Shown here one piece after another: positions 1-10,328 of a stretch of 64,000 nt of DNA (the first letter of the stretch is position 1; the number at the start of each line of letters is the position of its first letter). Source of the stretch: Sandaracinaceae bacterium (GTDB lineage: Bacteria > Myxococcota_A > Polyangia > Polyangiales > JADJQN01); contig JADJQN010000003.1 in NCBI GenBank assembly GCA_016712745.1, positions 496,001 to 560,000 on the forward strand, read 5' to 3'. The notes under the pieces were generated by a model, which worked only from the letters and a program-made list of their open reading frames with translations, had not been told where the DNA came from and searched no databases. Position numbers and translations under genes: made by a program.

Positions 1-1168
1 GGTCGTCTGGAGCGACGGCGTACACGCCATGCGTCCACGCCGAGAGAATGCGCGGCATTGTGTGACCGCGTTTGTGACGAGGAAGTGGTGCAGTTGAGAG
101 CTGCGTTCCGGTGCCCATCGACGGCGCGTATGGGTACGTTTCGTCGAAGCCTGGCTCGAAGAGTTCGCTCACGACGCCTACGCCATGAGCGGGGCGTGTG
201 CATTGACGGGGTTCGCACCGGTCGCTATCGCTTGGTCGGGTGCCGGCGAGAGATTCGCGCGAGCGCTGTGCGATAAAGCTTGCCGGCAGCACTCGCGCAT
301 ACAAAGAGAGCTCGTCGATGTCGACGCCCTTGCTCGCATAAAAACCTGACTGCACGCGCGTGAGGCTCGCGAGAGCGCCTCCCACATCTTGCGTGAGTTC
401 GGGCGGGCTCTCTCCGTCGATCCACAGCGTAACGGCAAGGCTGCCGCTGACTTCACCGATTACAATCGCGACGTGGTGCCAGCTGCCGTCCGCGAGATGT
501 CCCCACGTCGTCACGCCTCCTCCGTTCATCACGAACTCTGCGGCACCTGCGCCGGCGTTCACGCTGATCTCGTCGCGCGAGTAGTGGATGGATGCTCCTC
601 CAAAGTCGAAGAGGTCCGTTCGATTGCCAAGGGCCCAACCAGGTAAGCCCTGCCAATCAAGCGGCTGACTAAATCGCATCAGCATTTCGATCGTCGCACC
701 TTCAGTCGCAACGATGCTCGCGCTGCCACTTGTGGCGAAGGTTCCATCGGGTGCCTTGACGAATGCGTACCCGCCACCGACTGCGGTGTCGTCCGAAACC
801 TCCGTCAAGCGCACGGAGATTGGTCGCGCTCCAGATGCTGACGAGTCGGCGTTTGGCGCGCCCGGATCGAACGACCAACGTGCCGCTGGAGCGTACTCGG
901 TGCCCGCCGCACACGAACCTGGCGCGGCGATCGGTTCGCAGGGCAAGAAGACGACCGGCGCAAGCGGACTAGGAGCAACGCAGGCGCCATCGCCGCCAAA
1001 GACCATCGCGTCGCGCGCGCCACCATCGATGCGAATGGGGCCGCCATCTGTCTGCATGCCAGCGTCCACTCCAGGAACGGTGACGAGACCATCACCGAGC
1101 TGCCCGTCGCATGCGCAAAGGAGTGCCGCGCAGCACCCGAGCCAGGTCAGGAGAATCTTTGTGGACAC
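1..1168 (-). CDS. LamG-domain (concanavalin A-like) lipoprotein, 3' end cut by window
   Basis: The reading frame is open from a GTG at 1168 to the left edge (389 codons, no stop), preceded by AAGGAGG at good spacing. The N-terminus is a lipoprotein signal (hydrophobic run ending in LLCAC, Cys about residue 20) followed by an Asp/Gly-rich linker, so the protein is probably anchored in the outer membrane or on the cell surface. Residues about 90-310 look like a LamG/concanavalin A-like jelly roll: a WSFD strand near the start, then the typical WHHVAIVIG and LWIDG strands and a closing DELSLYARVL strand. Such domains usually bind carbohydrate or protein. The part after about residue 320 is not recognised and its end lies outside the window. 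It is transcribed divergently from the next gene. Confidence 0.8.
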   Translation of the reverse strand, partial: MSTKILLTWLGCCAALLCACDGQLGDGLVTVPGVDAGMQTDGGPIRIDGGARDAMVFGGDGACVAPSPLAPVVFLPCEPIAAPGSCAAGTEYAPAARWSFDPGAPNADSSASGARPISVRLTEVSDDTAVGGGYAFVKAPDGTFATSGSASIVATEGATIEMLMRFSQPLDWQGLPGWALGNRTDLFDFGGASIHYSRDEISVNAGAGAAEFVMNGGGVTTWGHLADGSWHHVAIVIGEVSGSLAVTLWIDGESPPELTQDVGGALASLTRVQSGFYASKGVDIDELSLYARVLPASFIAQRSRESLAGTRPSDSDRCEPRQCTRPAHGVGVVSELFEPGFDETYPYAPSMGTGTQLSTAPLPRHKRGHTMPRILSAWTHGVYAVAPDD

Positions 1169-1322
1169 GACGGCCTCCTTACCAGGCAATTCTAACGCGC
1201 ATACCTAGAGCCACGCGCACTAAACGCCTGCTCAAGGACCGATTTAAGCAGGCCGTGGCAACTTGGACCGGACTATTTGGAGGAGCGTCCTCCTGCGTGA
1301 TAATCACCAGAGCGGGGGGTTC

Positions 1323-4300
1323 ATGGTTCGGCTGTTTGTCCTAGTGTCATTCCTTGCCGCGGGGTGCGGGAGGATCGGTTTCGATCCGCACTCGTCCAGC
1401 CCCGACGCATCGACCCCTGCGGACGGAGGCGGAGAAACACGAAGCGACGCCAGCGGTCACGACGCCGCGCTGTTCGACGCCCCGCCGATGGACGCGACTG
1501 TCGATGCGAACGTTGAGGACATGCTGCCGTCCCGCGCCGTCATCGTGGCCCCCACGAGCGGACTCTCTACGACGGAGGTTGGTGGAACAGCCGCGTTTGC
1601 TGTGTCGCTCAGCTCTGAGCCGCTTGCCGATGTGACAATTGCGCTGGTCTCGAGTGCGACGGGCGAAGGCACAGTCGCGCTGTCCTCGCTCTTGTTTACC
1701 CGCGAGAACTGGGACGCGGTGCATATGGTCGTGATCACCGGAGTCGATGACCCCGTGGCCGACGGAGATCAAGCTTACACGATTGAACTCCAACCGTGCG
1801 TGGGGTCGGGGTCGGGCTATGAAGGCCTGGACCCTTCCGATGTGAGCGTGACCAACGTCGACGACGAAACCCCGGGCGTGACGGTCGTCGGCGCAACGGG
1901 CTTGATCACGACCGAAAGCGGTGGAAGCGATTCCTACACGATCGAGCTCAACACCGCACCCACCTCAGACGTCGACATTGCATTCGCATCAAGTGATCTG
2001 ACCGAGGTCACGGTGTCGCCACCAACGGTGACATTCACTTCGTTGAACTGGAACTCACCGCGTACCATTACCGTGGTTGGCGTCGACGATCCTGCAGCCG
2101 ACGGAGATCAAGCGTTCGAGATCACCGTTACGGCTTCCAGCGCAGATGATGACTACGCCGCGTTGGCGATTCTATCAGCCAGCGGATCGAATCTCGACGA
2201 CGAATCACCAGGCCTCATCGTAACTCCAACTACGGGCCTGACCACGAACGAGAGCGGTGCAACCGCGATGTTCACGATAGCTCTGCGCTCGGCACCCCTG
2301 GCAAGCGTGGTGGTGCCGCTTGCCAGCTCAGACAGTTCGGAGGGAACGATCTCCGCGTCCGATATTGCCTTCACGCCTTCGGATTGGAATGTGCCTCAAG
2401 TCGTGGTCGTGACCGGACAAGACGACGCGGTCGGCGACGGCGATCAAGCATATGTGGTGCAAGTCGGCACGACCACAAGCACTGATGCCGCGTACGACGG
2501 CCTCATGGGTGACAACGTGAACGTCATCAATGCCGACAACGAAGGCGCTGGTATTTCGACGAGCGCGCTGTCCGGTTTGATGACGTCCGAAGGAGGGCTT
2601 GCTGATTCGTTCACAGTCGTCCTTGATCGCGTGCCGACCGCCAGCGTGGTCCTGTCGTTCGTAAGCCTCGACACGACGGAAGGAACTTCCTCGCCAGCAA
2701 CTCTCACGTTCGCGCCTGGGAATTGGAACGTCCCGCAGATCGTCACAGTCAACGGCGTGGATGACTCTATCGCCGACGGAAGTCAGCCGTTCAACGTTCG
2801 TGTGCGCGTACAACTGAGCGCCGATCCCTCCTACGCCGCCCTTCCCGATCAACTGGTCGCTGTGACCAACATCGACGACGACAGCCCCGGTGTCCTCGTC
2901 ATGGCAGCATCGGGTCTGGTGACATCAGAAGCCGGGGCAACCGCGACGTTCACGGTCGTGCTGCAGTCGCAGCCCACTGCAGCGGTCACGATCCCGCTCG
3001 GATCGTCGGCGCCCGGCGAAGGAGTGCCCTCCCCCGCGAGTTTGGTATTCACCACCTCAACGTGGAGCATCGCGCAAACAGTCACCGTGACTGGCGTGGA
3101 CGATTTCGTGGCGGACGGAGATCGCGCCTACAACGTTTTAACTGCGCCCGCCACCAGCACGGACCTGGTCTATAGCGGTATGGACGCGTCTGATGTGGCG
3201 GCCATCAACACAGACGACGACAGCGTCGGCGTGCTCGTGACCCCCATCGCCGGTTTGAGCACCAGCGAGGTGAGCGGTACCGCCACGTTCACAATTGTTC
3301 TTGAGTCGCAGCCTGCGGCGGACGTGACGATCTCGCTCACGAGTAGCGATCTTACGGAAGGAACCGTCAGCCCCGCGACTGTAACGTTCAGCAGCTCAAA
3401 CTGGAACACTCCGCGCACGATCACCGTGACTGGTGTAGACGACGCCATCGCCGATGGAACGGTCGCGTATACAATCGTCACCGGTGCGGCTTCCAGCGCG
3501 GACATGCTCTACGCTGGCCTGGCAGTAGCTGACGTCGCCGTGGTCACGACCGACAACGAATCCGCGGCGGTCGTCGTCACACCCACAAGCGGTCTTGTGA
3601 CAACGGAAGCCGGTGGCACAGCGACTTTCTCGGTCTCACTCAGTTCCGAGCCAACGGCAGATGTGACAATCACGCTGGCGAGCAGCGACTTGACCGAAGG
3701 CACGGCGTCTCCCGCGACCCTCACGTTTACAAATGCATCGTGGAGCATCCCGCAAGTCGTAACCGTAACTGGAGTCGATGATCTGATCATCGATGGATCC
3801 ATTGCATACGCAATTCTCACCAGCGCCGCGTCCAGCACAGACGTTGGCTACAATGGCCTCGTAGTTGCCGACGTCTCGGTCAGCAATTCTAACAATGATG
3901 TGGCGGGCATCAGCGTTTCGCCAACGAGCGGCCTCACTACCTCGGAAGCGGGTGCGACCGCGATGTTCGCAATTGTACTAACTGGACCGCCTGCAAGCGA
4001 CGTAACAATTTCGATTGCGAGCTCCGACTCAAGCGAAGGCGTCGCGAGCCCATCGTTGCTCACTTTCACGGCGATGAACTGGAATGTCGCGCAGACGGTG
4101 ACCGTGACCGGCAGCGATGACGTTCTTTACGATGGCTCGGTCGCATATTCGATCGTCACCGGGAACGCCGTAAGCGCTGACCCAGCGTATTCGGGCATGG
4201 TCATATCCAATGTCGCCGTCACGAACACCGACAGCGAAGGCACGGCAGGGTTGAACGTTACGCCGATATCCGGACTAGTAACGAGCGAGGATCGCGGGGT

Positions 4301-6110
4301 CATCGCCTTCCATGTGCAAATCAACGCGTACGCGACCGCAAGCGTCACGGTCGGCGTGAGCAGCACGGATACGACTGAGGGCACCGTCTCGCCAGCGTCG
4401 ACGATGATGCTTGCAATGGCCGGCACCGGCGTGGAGTTCATTTTTTACGTGACTGGTGTCGATGATCTAGTCGACGACGGCGACGTTTCCTACAACATCA
4501 ACTTCACCGTCACGAGCGCGGACCCCGCGTACAACGGTTTGGTCGTGGCGCCATTGACTCTCACGAATACCGACAACGACGTCGGAGGCGTGATTGTTTC
4601 CCCGACGGCTGGTCTCGTCGTGACGGAAATGGCGACGACCACGACGTTCCAAGTTGTCTTGGACCACGCTCCGTCGGCGGATGTCACGATTCCGCTTTCG
4701 AGTAGTGATGTGACCGAAGGAACGGTAAGCCCCGCGACCCTGACGTTCACATCCGCGAACTGGGCTACACCCCGCACCGTGACAGTCACCGGCGTCGCCG
4801 ATGGAACGCTCGATAGTGATCAACTCTTCTCCATTGTGACGGGTTCGGCGACGAGTGCGGACGGTTCTTTCAACGGAGCATCACCTCCTGACGTCGCGAT
4901 TATCGCCATCGACGTGGAAACCCAGCGCTGCGCGAGTTGCTTCGCCGCAACGTACTTGGCGTCGAACGGGCAACGCGCGGCTCTCGGCAACGGCATTTCC
5001 ACCGACGGGCGATACGTGGTGTTCTCCAGCAACGCCGCCCTTTTGGCGAGTGATACGAACGGTTACTCCGACGTGTACGTGCGCGATCGCCAAACCAACA
5101 CGCTGGAGCTTGCCAGCGTTTCGAACAGCAGCGCGCAGGGCAACAACGCGTCGTACATCCCATGGATCAGTGACAACGGGCGTTACGTCACGTTTGTGAG
5201 CCTCGCTACTAGTTTAGTGGCGAGCGATACGAACGCCGGCCAAGACATCTTTCTTCGCGACCGCACGCTCGGAACGACGACGCTTGTCACGCTGTCGGAC
5301 ACCGGAGCTCAGTTTACAAGCACCCAGTTGCACGCGTCGAGCTCAGACGACGGGCGCTACGTCATGTTTGTCACCAACGCACCCGCCGTCGCGGGCGATA
5401 CCAACTCCACATACGATGCATTCGTACGCGACGTGACCCTCGGTACGACGGTGCGCGCAAGCGTTCAGAACGCTGGCACTCAGTTCCCAGGCCAAAGTTT
5501 TCGCGCCGATATTTCCGGGGACGGTCGATACGTCGCATTCCCCAATGGCAGCTACGTGTACGTGCGCGACCTGGTGGCGGGAACAACAGCGACAGTAACG
5601 GGCGCCGTTCAACCAAATCAGATCCTATCGATGTCCTCGACCGGTCGATACATTGTTTTCGAATCGGATCTGAATTCAATCGTTCCCAATGACACGAACG
5701 GGGTTCGCGATGTCTTTCTGGTGGACACCTTGCTCGCGACCACAATACGAGTAAGCGTTGGACTTAGCGGAGCCAACGCCAACGGCGCGTCTGCCCGCCC
5801 AACCGTTTCGGACGACGGCACGCGCGTAGCATTTCGATCCGACGCGTCGAATCTCGTAGCGGACGACACCAACAATCTTTCCGACGCCTTCGTCTACGAC
5901 GTGACGTCTGGTGTCACCACGATGATCACGCGCAGTCAAAGCGGCGTGCCGCAAGATCATGGGACGAGCCCGCTCTATGGCGGATATGAGGCGCCCTCGA
6001 TTTCAGGCGATGGCCGCTGGGTCGTTTATCCCACGTACGCGCGCAACATTATGTACACCCAGTTCGACACAGCGTTCGACGTCACCACGTACATATTCAA
6101 CGTGCCTTAG
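1323..6110 (+). CDS. Giant surface lipoprotein with ten Calx-beta-like repeats and a C-terminal beta-propeller
   Basis: Secreted lipoprotein of 1595 aa. The ATG at 1323 is chosen over an upstream TTG (1263) because it starts a clean signal peptide with lipobox LAAGC. From about residue 75 to 1175 there are ten repeats of about 105-110 aa. Each starts with a variant of SGLxTTExGGTATF, then a SSDxTEGTxSPATLTF block, a NWxxPxxVTVTGVDD block and a closing short NxDNE turn. This is the Calx-beta-like layout, with many Asp residues that could bind calcium. The last 390 or so residues contain about six PD40/TolB-like propeller blades with DGRYVVFxS and DxFVRD motifs. It is probably a surface adhesin or scaffold. 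The neighbour on the other strand carries the same repeat type and ends 12 bp away. Confidence 0.85.
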   Translation: MVRLFVLVSFLAAGCGRIGFDPHSSSPDASTPADGGGETRSDASGHDAALFDAPPMDATVDANVEDMLPSRAVIVAPTSGLSTTEVGGTAAFAVSLSSEPLADVTIALVSSATGEGTVALSSLLFTRENWDAVHMVVITGVDDPVADGDQAYTIELQPCVGSGSGYEGLDPSDVSVTNVDDETPGVTVVGATGLITTESGGSDSYTIELNTAPTSDVDIAFASSDLTEVTVSPPTVTFTSLNWNSPRTITVVGVDDPAADGDQAFEITVTASSADDDYAALAILSASGSNLDDESPGLIVTPTTGLTTNESGATAMFTIALRSAPLASVVVPLASSDSSEGTISASDIAFTPSDWNVPQVVVVTGQDDAVGDGDQAYVVQVGTTTSTDAAYDGLMGDNVNVINADNEGAGISTSALSGLMTSEGGLADSFTVVLDRVPTASVVLSFVSLDTTEGTSSPATLTFAPGNWNVPQIVTVNGVDDSIADGSQPFNVRVRVQLSADPSYAALPDQLVAVTNIDDDSPGVLVMAASGLVTSEAGATATFTVVLQSQPTAAVTIPLGSSAPGEGVPSPASLVFTTSTWSIAQTVTVTGVDDFVADGDRAYNVLTAPATSTDLVYSGMDASDVAAINTDDDSVGVLVTPIAGLSTSEVSGTATFTIVLESQPAADVTISLTSSDLTEGTVSPATVTFSSSNWNTPRTITVTGVDDAIADGTVAYTIVTGAASSADMLYAGLAVADVAVVTTDNESAAVVVTPTSGLVTTEAGGTATFSVSLSSEPTADVTITLASSDLTEGTASPATLTFTNASWSIPQVVTVTGVDDLIIDGSIAYAILTSAASSTDVGYNGLVVADVSVSNSNNDVAGISVSPTSGLTTSEAGATAMFAIVLTGPPASDVTISIASSDSSEGVASPSLLTFTAMNWNVAQTVTVTGSDDVLYDGSVAYSIVTGNAVSADPAYSGMVISNVAVTNTDSEGTAGLNVTPISGLVTSEDRGVIAFHVQINAYATASVTVGVSSTDTTEGTVSPASTMMLAMAGTGVEFIFYVTGVDDLVDDGDVSYNINFTVTSADPAYNGLVVAPLTLTNTDNDVGGVIVSPTAGLVVTEMATTTTFQVVLDHAPSADVTIPLSSSDVTEGTVSPATLTFTSANWATPRTVTVTGVADGTLDSDQLFSIVTGSATSADGSFNGASPPDVAIIAIDVETQRCASCFAATYLASNGQRAALGNGISTDGRYVVFSSNAALLASDTNGYSDVYVRDRQTNTLELASVSNSSAQGNNASYIPWISDNGRYVTFVSLATSLVASDTNAGQDIFLRDRTLGTTTLVTLSDTGAQFTSTQLHASSSDDGRYVMFVTNAPAVAGDTNSTYDAFVRDVTLGTTVRASVQNAGTQFPGQSFRADISGDGRYVAFPNGSYVYVRDLVAGTTATVTGAVQPNQILSMSSTGRYIVFESDLNSIVPNDTNGVRDVFLVDTLLATTIRVSVGLSGANANGASARPTVSDDGTRVAFRSDASNLVADDTNNLSDAFVYDVTSGVTTMITRSQSGVPQDHGTSPLYGGYEAPSISGDGRWVVYPTYARNIMYTQFDTAFDVTTYIFNVP

Positions 6111-6121
6111 TCACGGTCCGG

Positions 6122-8857
6122 CTAGCGGAAGATGTAGACGGCGCCGGCGTTCGAGGCCGCGTTGTTGGCGCTGTCGCCGTCGATGCCGGAGGCCGCGCTG
6201 TCTTCGCTGCCGGCACCGACGACGAAGATTGATGCGTCGGCCGGCATGGCGACCGCTGTACCGAAGGCGTCGCCAGTATCGGCGTTGGGCGCCTTGATGT
6301 AGTTCGCGCGTGACCATGTTCCGCCGCTGCGAACGAAGCGATACGCGCCGCCGGTCATCGGCGCTGAGCTGTCGCTCTCGCTACCATCCATGCGACGTGC
6401 GGAGCTTGAGTCCGACGGCGTTCCGATCAGCAACGTATTGTTGTCACTCGACATCGCCAAGCTGCGGAATGGCGTGGGGACGGACCCGCCTCCACGTGGG
6501 TTCTCGATACGTGCGTTCTGTGTCCACACGCCGCTCGAACGCGCGAACGCGTAAGCGGCACTGCCTCCGACGACAACCATGGCTTCCCCGCTCGTGGATA
6601 GCGCGATGGCACTGCCGAATAACTCCGTCGCGGCGCTCGATGTCACGGACGCTTTGACATAGGTCTGCTGCGTCCACGCCGATCCCGAACGCGCGAAGAC
6701 ATAGACCGCGCCAGCATGCGTCGTGCTGTCGTCGCTCTGATTGCCGTCGATTCCGGTGGCCGAACTCGCTTCGTGGATCGCACCGACGGCGAGCGTGGCG
6801 CCATCGCCTGACAACGCGAGGCCCGTACCGAACTCATCGTACTCGTCCGGGTTTGATGCCTTCACGTACGCCTGTTGTGCCCACGTCGAACCCGAGCGGG
6901 CGAATAAGTACACCGCACCAGCAGCAAGCAAGCTGTTGTCGGCCTGATTGCCGCCCACGCCCGTGGCGTTGCTTCGTTCGCTGGTCGCTGCGACCGCAAG
7001 CGTATTGCCATCGGTAGAAAGCTCGACCTGAGCACCGAAGTGATCGCCCTCACCGACGTTCGATGCCTTGAGGTAAGCCTGCTGTGCCCATCCGCCGCCG
7101 CTGCGCGTGAACACGTACGCTGCACCTGCGCCGTATGCGGAGTTGTCGCTTTCCGAGGCGCTGCCGCTCTCTTCCATTTGAGCACCCACAACGATCGTGT
7201 TGCCGTCGGACGAGATACTCACCGCGTTGCCGAATCCATCCGCGCGTTCCGTGTTGGAGCCGCGCAGCACGACCGGAGTGGGCGACCACGCGCCAGCGCT
7301 GCGCGTGTACACGTAGACCGCGCCAGGTCCGGTACCGAACGAAGTGGGACCACCTTGAGCGCGCGCGCCGACGACTAGTGTGTTCCCGTCGGCCGACATC
7401 GCGAGCGCGTCGCCAAAGTAGTCGCTCTCGCTGGTATCGCTCGCCTTGATGTAGAGCGGAATGTATTGATTGGTGACGGAGACGTCCGGAACGGTCAGAA
7501 GATCGTACCCCGGATCGACGCTCGTTGCCGCGCCAGAGATGATCATGAATGGAGTGTCGCCATCGAACTCTTCATCATCGACACCGGTGACGGTGACGGT
7601 CTGCGGTGCAAGCGCTGACGCGCCGTCGAAGCGGAGCGTGGACGGCGAAACGGTGCCCTCGCTCGGATTGCTGCTTGCAAGCGAAATGGTGACATCGCTC
7701 GAGGGCGCGCGGGTAAGTGCCACCGTGAAAATTGCCGTACCGCCATTCTCGGTGGTGGTGAGGCCGTCACCACCGCTCACGATAAATCCGGCTGTGTCGT
7801 CGTCGTACGTAGTCACCGTCCTTAGAACGTCGTCAGGCGACGGTGAAGCATGGGTGCTGAAGCGCAGCTGAAACTCCACCGGGCCGTCTGCGAGCAGGTC
7901 GTCAACGGGCTCGAGCGCTACGACTTGCGGAACGTTCCAGTCCGCTGGCGTAAAGGTAAGAGCCGTAGGCGAAACAACACCTTCGCTGGTGTCGTCGGAG
8001 GTTGCTGTGACGACGGTGTCCTCCGTCGGCGCGTCGCACAGCGTTACAGAGAACGCCTGCCCGTCTCCGCCTTCGAGGAGCGAGACCTCGCCCGATGGCA
8101 CCACGTTGATGCACACGCCATCGTCATCGCGATTGAGCAGGGCGAGATTTGGAACGCTCAAAGCGCTGAAAGTGGGATCCGTACTGACCGTGTCAGAGGA
8201 CGTGACGTAGTAGATTTGATCGCCATCTGCGATTGAATCGTCAAGTCCGGTTACGGAGAAGAAGACGTACGAAACAGTCGATGTGAACGTGGCGGAGCTC
8301 GGCGTGACGACGCCTTCGGCGCTGTCGCTCGTGGACATGGAAACGAAGACGTCCGCGCTAGGACGACGGGTGAGTTCGAGTCCAAAGGAGACCGTGCCGC
8401 CCGTTTCCGTAGTTTCGTTGCCGCTTTGGTTCACGATCATGATGTCGTAAAGCTCGCAGCCGCGCGCGCGGACCTCCTCGTAACAGTCGTAGGTATCGTC
8501 TGAACGCACGACTGCAGGGCAGTCTGGGCCTTCGCAGGTGCAGCCCGAAATGATCTCGCACGAGACTCCATTCCAAAGAGCGCCAAGCTCAGCATCGCAC
8601 AGGCCCACAGCGGTGGCTTGCCAGGGCGATGCACAGTTGACTTCGCCGGCATCGGAACCAGCGTCGGTGCCCAAATCCATGCCCAGATCAGCATTCGGGC
8701 CTAGATCGATGGCTACGTGCCCGTCGGGATTCGACATGGCGTCGCGACCACCGTCTTCGAAGTCACCGACGATGACGCTGCCATTCGTGCAAGCGCAAAG
8801 AGTGAAGGCGAGCGCCAACAAAGATGGATTGAATGCAAATCGAAGGGACGAGCTCAT
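6122..8857 (-). CDS. Calx-beta-like plus FG-GAP repeat lipoprotein
   Basis: A 911-aa surface lipoprotein. The N-terminus is a signal peptide ending LALAFTLCAC, followed by an Asp/Gly/Met linker (DLGMDLG type) and a short Cys-rich stretch. Residues about 140-470 hold three Calx-beta-like repeats of the same style as the convergent neighbour. The rest holds about six to seven FG-GAP-like blades of the form FGxAxAxSxDGNTLVVGA with alternating AGAVYVFxRSG strands, as in integrin-alpha-like beta-propellers. GAGG lies just upstream of the ATG. The likely role is surface attachment or extracellular binding. It stands alone, convergent with the giant repeat gene and downstream of the anti-sigma gene. 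Confidence 0.82.
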   Translation of the reverse strand: MSSSLRFAFNPSLLALAFTLCACTNGSVIVGDFEDGGRDAMSNPDGHVAIDLGPNADLGMDLGTDAGSDAGEVNCASPWQATAVGLCDAELGALWNGVSCEIISGCTCEGPDCPAVVRSDDTYDCYEEVRARGCELYDIMIVNQSGNETTETGGTVSFGLELTRRPSADVFVSMSTSDSAEGVVTPSSATFTSTVSYVFFSVTGLDDSIADGDQIYYVTSSDTVSTDPTFSALSVPNLALLNRDDDGVCINVVPSGEVSLLEGGDGQAFSVTLCDAPTEDTVVTATSDDTSEGVVSPTALTFTPADWNVPQVVALEPVDDLLADGPVEFQLRFSTHASPSPDDVLRTVTTYDDDTAGFIVSGGDGLTTTENGGTAIFTVALTRAPSSDVTISLASSNPSEGTVSPSTLRFDGASALAPQTVTVTGVDDEEFDGDTPFMIISGAATSVDPGYDLLTVPDVSVTNQYIPLYIKASDTSESDYFGDALAMSADGNTLVVGARAQGGPTSFGTGPGAVYVYTRSAGAWSPTPVVLRGSNTERADGFGNAVSISSDGNTIVVGAQMEESGSASESDNSAYGAGAAYVFTRSGGGWAQQAYLKASNVGEGDHFGAQVELSTDGNTLAVAATSERSNATGVGGNQADNSLLAAGAVYLFARSGSTWAQQAYVKASNPDEYDEFGTGLALSGDGATLAVGAIHEASSATGIDGNQSDDSTTHAGAVYVFARSGSAWTQQTYVKASVTSSAATELFGSAIALSTSGEAMVVVGGSAAYAFARSSGVWTQNARIENPRGGGSVPTPFRSLAMSSDNNTLLIGTPSDSSSARRMDGSESDSSAPMTGGAYRFVRSGGTWSRANYIKAPNADTGDAFGTAVAMPADASIFVVGAGSEDSAASGIDGDSANNAASNAGAVYIFR

Positions 8858-8900
8858 TGGATCCTCGAATCGGAAAACGAAAAACGCCAGGTCGTTTTCT

Positions 8901-9722
8901 CTAATGTTCGGATCGAGTCGAACTCGTGTCGCATTCGACAGTCGGTGTCGTCAAAAGAAGTTGGCCTGCGCGCGCGCGCAACACCGCGCGCTCATTGGCG
9001 AGGACGCCGCCCGCGAAATTCTGCTCGTGCGCGTCCAGCAGGCGAATCGCTTCTTGGGGACGTCCGTCGCGCACGGATTCCTGTGCTTCACGGAGCAGAC
9101 GCATTTCTTCGCGCAGCGTGCTCGGCCTTTCCACCACCGGTGCAAGCAGGGGAGCAGCGGCTGCGGGCGCCACTTCGGGAGCGACGCCCCGGATCGCTTG
9201 ATCTTGAGCGGGTGAACGGCGGGACGTTGCCGCGACCGGCGCCGACCCAAGCGAAAGCCTCGGCGTCGGCGCTGGTACAACCGCCACCCGCAACGCGTTG
9301 GCCGATGCCGCTGACGTCTCAGCGCGCGGCGACGTATGCGGCGCTTCATTCGTATTCGTTCTAAACGTTACTCTGGACGTTGCTCTGGACGTGGTTGTGT
9401 TCGTTGCGGGGTGCGCGCGCTCGCGTGTGGCCATGAAGACGCCTGTACCACCCAGCACGATCGCTATTCCCAGCACGACTTTCGGAAGCGAGAACATCCC
9501 CGTCGCAGCGCTTGCCGCAGCGAGAGAGCTCTTTATCGCTGACGCGGCGCCGGCCGAGGTCGTTCCGGCGGATGCCCCGCCCGCAGATGTCGCTACAGCT
9601 CCCGCCGCGAGAGTCGCTGCGAGTGCTGTACGCACGCGTTGCTTGTCGCCTTCGCCGGGGTCGTCGACGCAGCGAACGGAGGCCAAGAAGTTTTCTGCGT
9701 CTCGATTGAGCTTGGTCGTCAT
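8901..9722 (-). CDS. Putative anti-sigma-like single-pass membrane protein
   Basis: A 273-aa protein whose ATG overlaps the stop of the sigma factor gene (ATGA), so the two are translationally coupled. The cytoplasmic N-terminus (about residues 1-70, rich in Ala/Ser/Gly) is followed by one membrane segment at about 78-100 (VVLGIAIVLGGTGVFMA). A long Ala/Pro/Thr-rich periplasmic part follows, with a helical C-terminal section (about 200-250) that resembles a single TPR-like hairpin. This layout is common in myxobacterial proteins encoded right after ECF sigma genes, and the position suggests anti-sigma function. No zinc-type anti-sigma motif (HxxxCxxC) is present, so the role is inferred from context. 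Confidence 0.6.
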   Translation of the reverse strand: MTTKLNRDAENFLASVRCVDDPGEGDKQRVRTALAATLAAGAVATSAGGASAGTTSAGAASAIKSSLAAASAATGMFSLPKVVLGIAIVLGGTGVFMATRERAHPATNTTTSRATSRVTFRTNTNEAPHTSPRAETSAASANALRVAVVPAPTPRLSLGSAPVAATSRRSPAQDQAIRGVAPEVAPAAAAPLLAPVVERPSTLREEMRLLREAQESVRDGRPQEAIRLLDAHEQNFAGGVLANERAVLRARAGQLLLTTPTVECDTSSTRSEH

Positions 9723-10294
9723 AGCGACCTCCGTGATTCAGCGGCGCTGCGGCGCGCCAAAAAATTTTCGAGCTCTTGTCGTGCCGCTCGCAAGCGTCCG
9801 TGGGCCGTATTGGTGTTGATGCCAAGCGCCGTGGCAGTCGCGGCCACCGATTCCTGCTCCAGGTCGACCATGACGAATACTTCGCGTCGCTCGGTGTCGA
9901 GCGAGTCCAAGAAGGCGTGCAGCACACGGGCCGCTTGGTTGCGCAGCATGGCTTCGGAAGGCGAGCTGCCTGGGGCAATCAAACTCTCGGGGAGTTCCTC
10001 ACTGGGACCACGTCGGCGTACCGAACGCAGATGGTTACGTACTATGCGAACGGTGATCCCATAAAGCCATGACTTTACCGTCGCGTCGAAGTGCGTATCA
10101 GCCAGCTTGCGATGCACGACCATGAAGACTTCCTGCACCACGTCGTCGACCGCGGTCGTTTCGACACCTAACCGACGGGCCGAGCGCCAAATGAAGTCAA
10201 AGTGCTGCTGATACACCTCGTCAAATGACGGAGTGGCGATGGCCAAGCCCGATCCCCCGAACGCGACCGAAGGGGCCGCGTGGTTTACATCCAT
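9719..10294 (-). CDS. ECF-type RNA polymerase sigma factor
   Basis: A 191-aa group IV sigma factor that would direct RNA polymerase to a small regulon. Region 2 is seen at about residues 20-90 (SFDEVYQQHFDFIWRSARRL, then DDVVQEVFMVVHRKL). Region 4 is seen at about 130-180 (LDTERREVFVMVDLEQES and a helix-turn-helix ending NTNTAHGRLRAARQEL). The start at 10294 leaves a 34-bp gap to the upstream gene. A longer open frame upstream has no sigma homology and overlaps that gene. It is coupled to the anti-sigma-like gene and follows a beta-barrel-like gene, a set seen repeatedly in myxobacterial genomes. Confidence 0.9.
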   Translation of the reverse strand: MDVNHAAPSVAFGGSGLAIATPSFDEVYQQHFDFIWRSARRLGVETTAVDDVVQEVFMVVHRKLADTHFDATVKSWLYGITVRIVRNHLRSVRRRGPSEELPESLIAPGSSPSEAMLRNQAARVLHAFLDSLDTERREVFVMVDLEQESVAATATALGINTNTAHGRLRAARQELENFLARRSAAESRRSL

Positions 10295-10328
10295 GATCTC
10301 GCCATGTCCGGGCCTAAGCCGACTCGTG

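Noticed and set aside
1323..4900. CRISPR-like or satellite array suggested by the regular 300-bp periodicity
   Set aside because: The period is protein-level: about 105-110 aa Calx-beta repeats with diverged DNA, not identical DNA repeats with spacers.
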